From the NCBI RefSeq assembly GCF_026683955.1, contig NZ_CP113343.1:3100001-3164000 (forward strand): a stretch of DNA of 64,000 nucleotides. The letters run 5' to 3'. Below the pieces are notes generated by a model. The model was not told the DNA's origin. It saw only the letters and a program-made list of their open reading frames with translations, and ran no database searches. Position numbers and translations under genes: made by a program. This document shows positions 63,144 through 64,000 of the stretch, one piece after another. This stretch comes from Arthrobacter sp. MMS18-M83. GTDB lineage: Bacteria > Actinomycetota > Actinomycetes > Actinomycetales > Micrococcaceae. Every line of letters begins with the position of its first letter. Within the stretch, counting starts at the first letter, position 1.

Positions 63144-64000
63144 CTAGAAGATCGACCAGCCCGTGCGGGTGGTGAACTCGTCCAGGGCGGCAACGCCCGC
63201 CAGCGAATTCCCGGATCGTCCCAGGCCAGGGCTCCAGACGCAGATGGTGCATCTGTTGGGCACCACAGCCACAATGCCGCCGCCTACCCCGCTCTTGCCG
63301 GGGAGTCCCACGCGGTAGGCGAATTCGCCCGCGGCGTCGTAGGTGCCGCATGTGAGCATCACGGCGTTGATCCTCTTGGTCTGGGACGGGGACAGTAGCG
63401 GCGTGCCGTTCCCGCGCAGCCCGTTATTGGCTAGGAACCTGCTCGCAAGGGCCAAATCGGTGCAGCTCATTTCCAGGGCGCACTGGTTGATGTAGGCCTC
63501 GAGGACCGAGTCCACGGGATTTTCGAGGTTTCCGTAGCTGGCCAGGAAGTGTGCCAGCGAGGCGTTGCGGTGACTGTTCGCCGCCTCTGAAGCGGCCACC
63601 ACGGGGTCGGCATCGATAGAGCTGTTGCCGCTTTCTTGCCGGAGCAATTCCCGGACGGATGGCGAGTCATCCGCGATGCTGAGCAGCCTGTCGGTGACAA
63701 CCAGGGCCCCGGCATTGATGAACGGATTCCGCGGAATTCCGTCTTCGTGTTCCAGCTGCACCAGGGAATTGAACGGATTGCCGGATGGTTCCCGGAACAC
63801 GCGCTTCCAGATGCGGTCGCCGTCCCCGGCCAGCACCAAGGCTAGGGCGTACACCTTCGAAATGCTTTGGATCGAGAAGGGCACGTCAGCGTCGCCGGAG
63901 GAGAATACGTCACCGCTGGAGGTTGCCACGGAAATGCCGAATTGCTTGGTATCCACCGCGGCCAGGCTCGGGATGTAGTCTGCGGGCGCTCCTTGGCCGA
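63144..64000 (-). CDS. glsA: Glutaminase, N-terminus beyond the window
   Basis: The frame is open to the window edge and reads ADYIPSLAAVDTKQFGISVA before the first possible internal start, as in the family, so about 20 N-terminal residues are missing. The nucleophile SIQSISKVYAL (SxxK), NPFINAGALVV, and CGTYDAAGEFAYRVGLPGKSGVGGGI are all typical of bacterial glutaminases. The enzyme converts glutamine to glutamate and ammonia. It is convergent with the SDR gene. Confidence 0.92.
   Translation of the reverse strand, partial: GQGAPADYIPSLAAVDTKQFGISVATSSGDVFSSGDADVPFSIQSISKVYALALVLAGDGDRIWKRVFREPSGNPFNSLVQLEHEDGIPRNPFINAGALVVTDRLLSIADDSPSVRELLRQESGNSSIDADPVVAASEAANSHRNASLAHFLASYGNLENPVDSVLEAYINQCALEMSCTDLALASRFLANNGLRGNGTPLLSPSQTKRINAVMLTCGTYDAAGEFAYRVGLPGKSGVGGGIVAVVPNRCTICVWSPGLGRSGNSLAGVAALDEFTTRTGWSIF

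Overview
The window is high-GC DNA from an actinobacterium, most likely Arthrobacter or a close relative (Paenarthrobacter/Pseudarthrobacter, Micrococcaceae). This is inferred from gene families: a DUF2510 membrane protein, a 918-residue single-chain pyruvate dehydrogenase E1, an ACT-containing malic enzyme, a Mhp1-like NCS1 permease and a sortase-assembled pilus. Most genes have clear Shine-Dalgarno sites. No tRNA, rRNA or CRISPR array was seen.

Layout. (1) 1-8 kb, housekeeping and envelope: the 3' end of a GH15 glycosidase, an MprF-like lysyl-PG synthetase on a rhomboid-like membrane scaffold, an SGNH lipoprotein, an epimerase, a frameshifted AAA ATPase and a serine-hydrolase pseudoenzyme. 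(2) 8-28 kb, purine and glyoxylate catabolism: a four-gene minus-strand operon (malic enzyme, malate synthase, CitE-like aldolase, ureidoglycine aminohydrolase) divergent from an IclR regulator; an NCS2 permease, uricase, 8-oxoguanine-type deaminase, guanine deaminase, AzgA permease, xanthine dehydrogenase (XdhC, FAD subunit, fused FeS/Moco subunit) and a MobA-like maturation protein. (3) 28-39 kb, accessory: an M23 peptidase with Thr-Pro repeats, SRPBCC and DUF1508 proteins, a decayed MFS permease, and a compact dipeptidase E / IclR / AroM / DUF1177 / OPT-transporter cluster. (4) 39.6-42.3 kb: a complete IS21-family element with a 6-bp target duplication, inserted between the ribosome-binding site and start codon of a small gene. 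(5) 42.6-56 kb, surface and stress genes: LapA-like protein, two VOC proteins (one chimaeric), a sigma factor fused to its own anti-sigma, membrane and extracellular domains, and a pilus locus (class C sortase, major pilin, large LPAAG-anchored protein) followed by a degenerate GGDEF-like protein. (6) 56-64 kb: aceE divergent from an NCS1 permease, hydantoin-racemase-like and SDR genes, and a glutaminase cut by the window end.

How the parts fit. Guanine goes to xanthine and then urate, with uricase, permeases and an allantoin-type module feeding nitrogen release and glyoxylate. Malate synthase, malic enzyme and AceE together would oxidise glyoxylate through malate, pyruvate and acetyl-CoA. 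A 15-bp IclR-type motif, repeatedly arranged as two sites exactly 21 bp apart, lies upstream of the malic enzyme/malate synthase operon, the iclR gene, aceE, the NCS1 permease, a 58-residue orphan gene near uricase and the decayed MFS permease; one further single site lies between the two deaminase genes. A second, different 21-bp-spaced pair lies in the AroM/DUF1177 cluster.

Other structure: four copies of a ~66-bp intergenic palindrome, and three related ~200-240-nt terminator-ending elements that look like a small-RNA family. Single-base frame breaks occur in six genes, many in homopolymers and one in aceE, which suggests that part of the apparent decay is consensus error.
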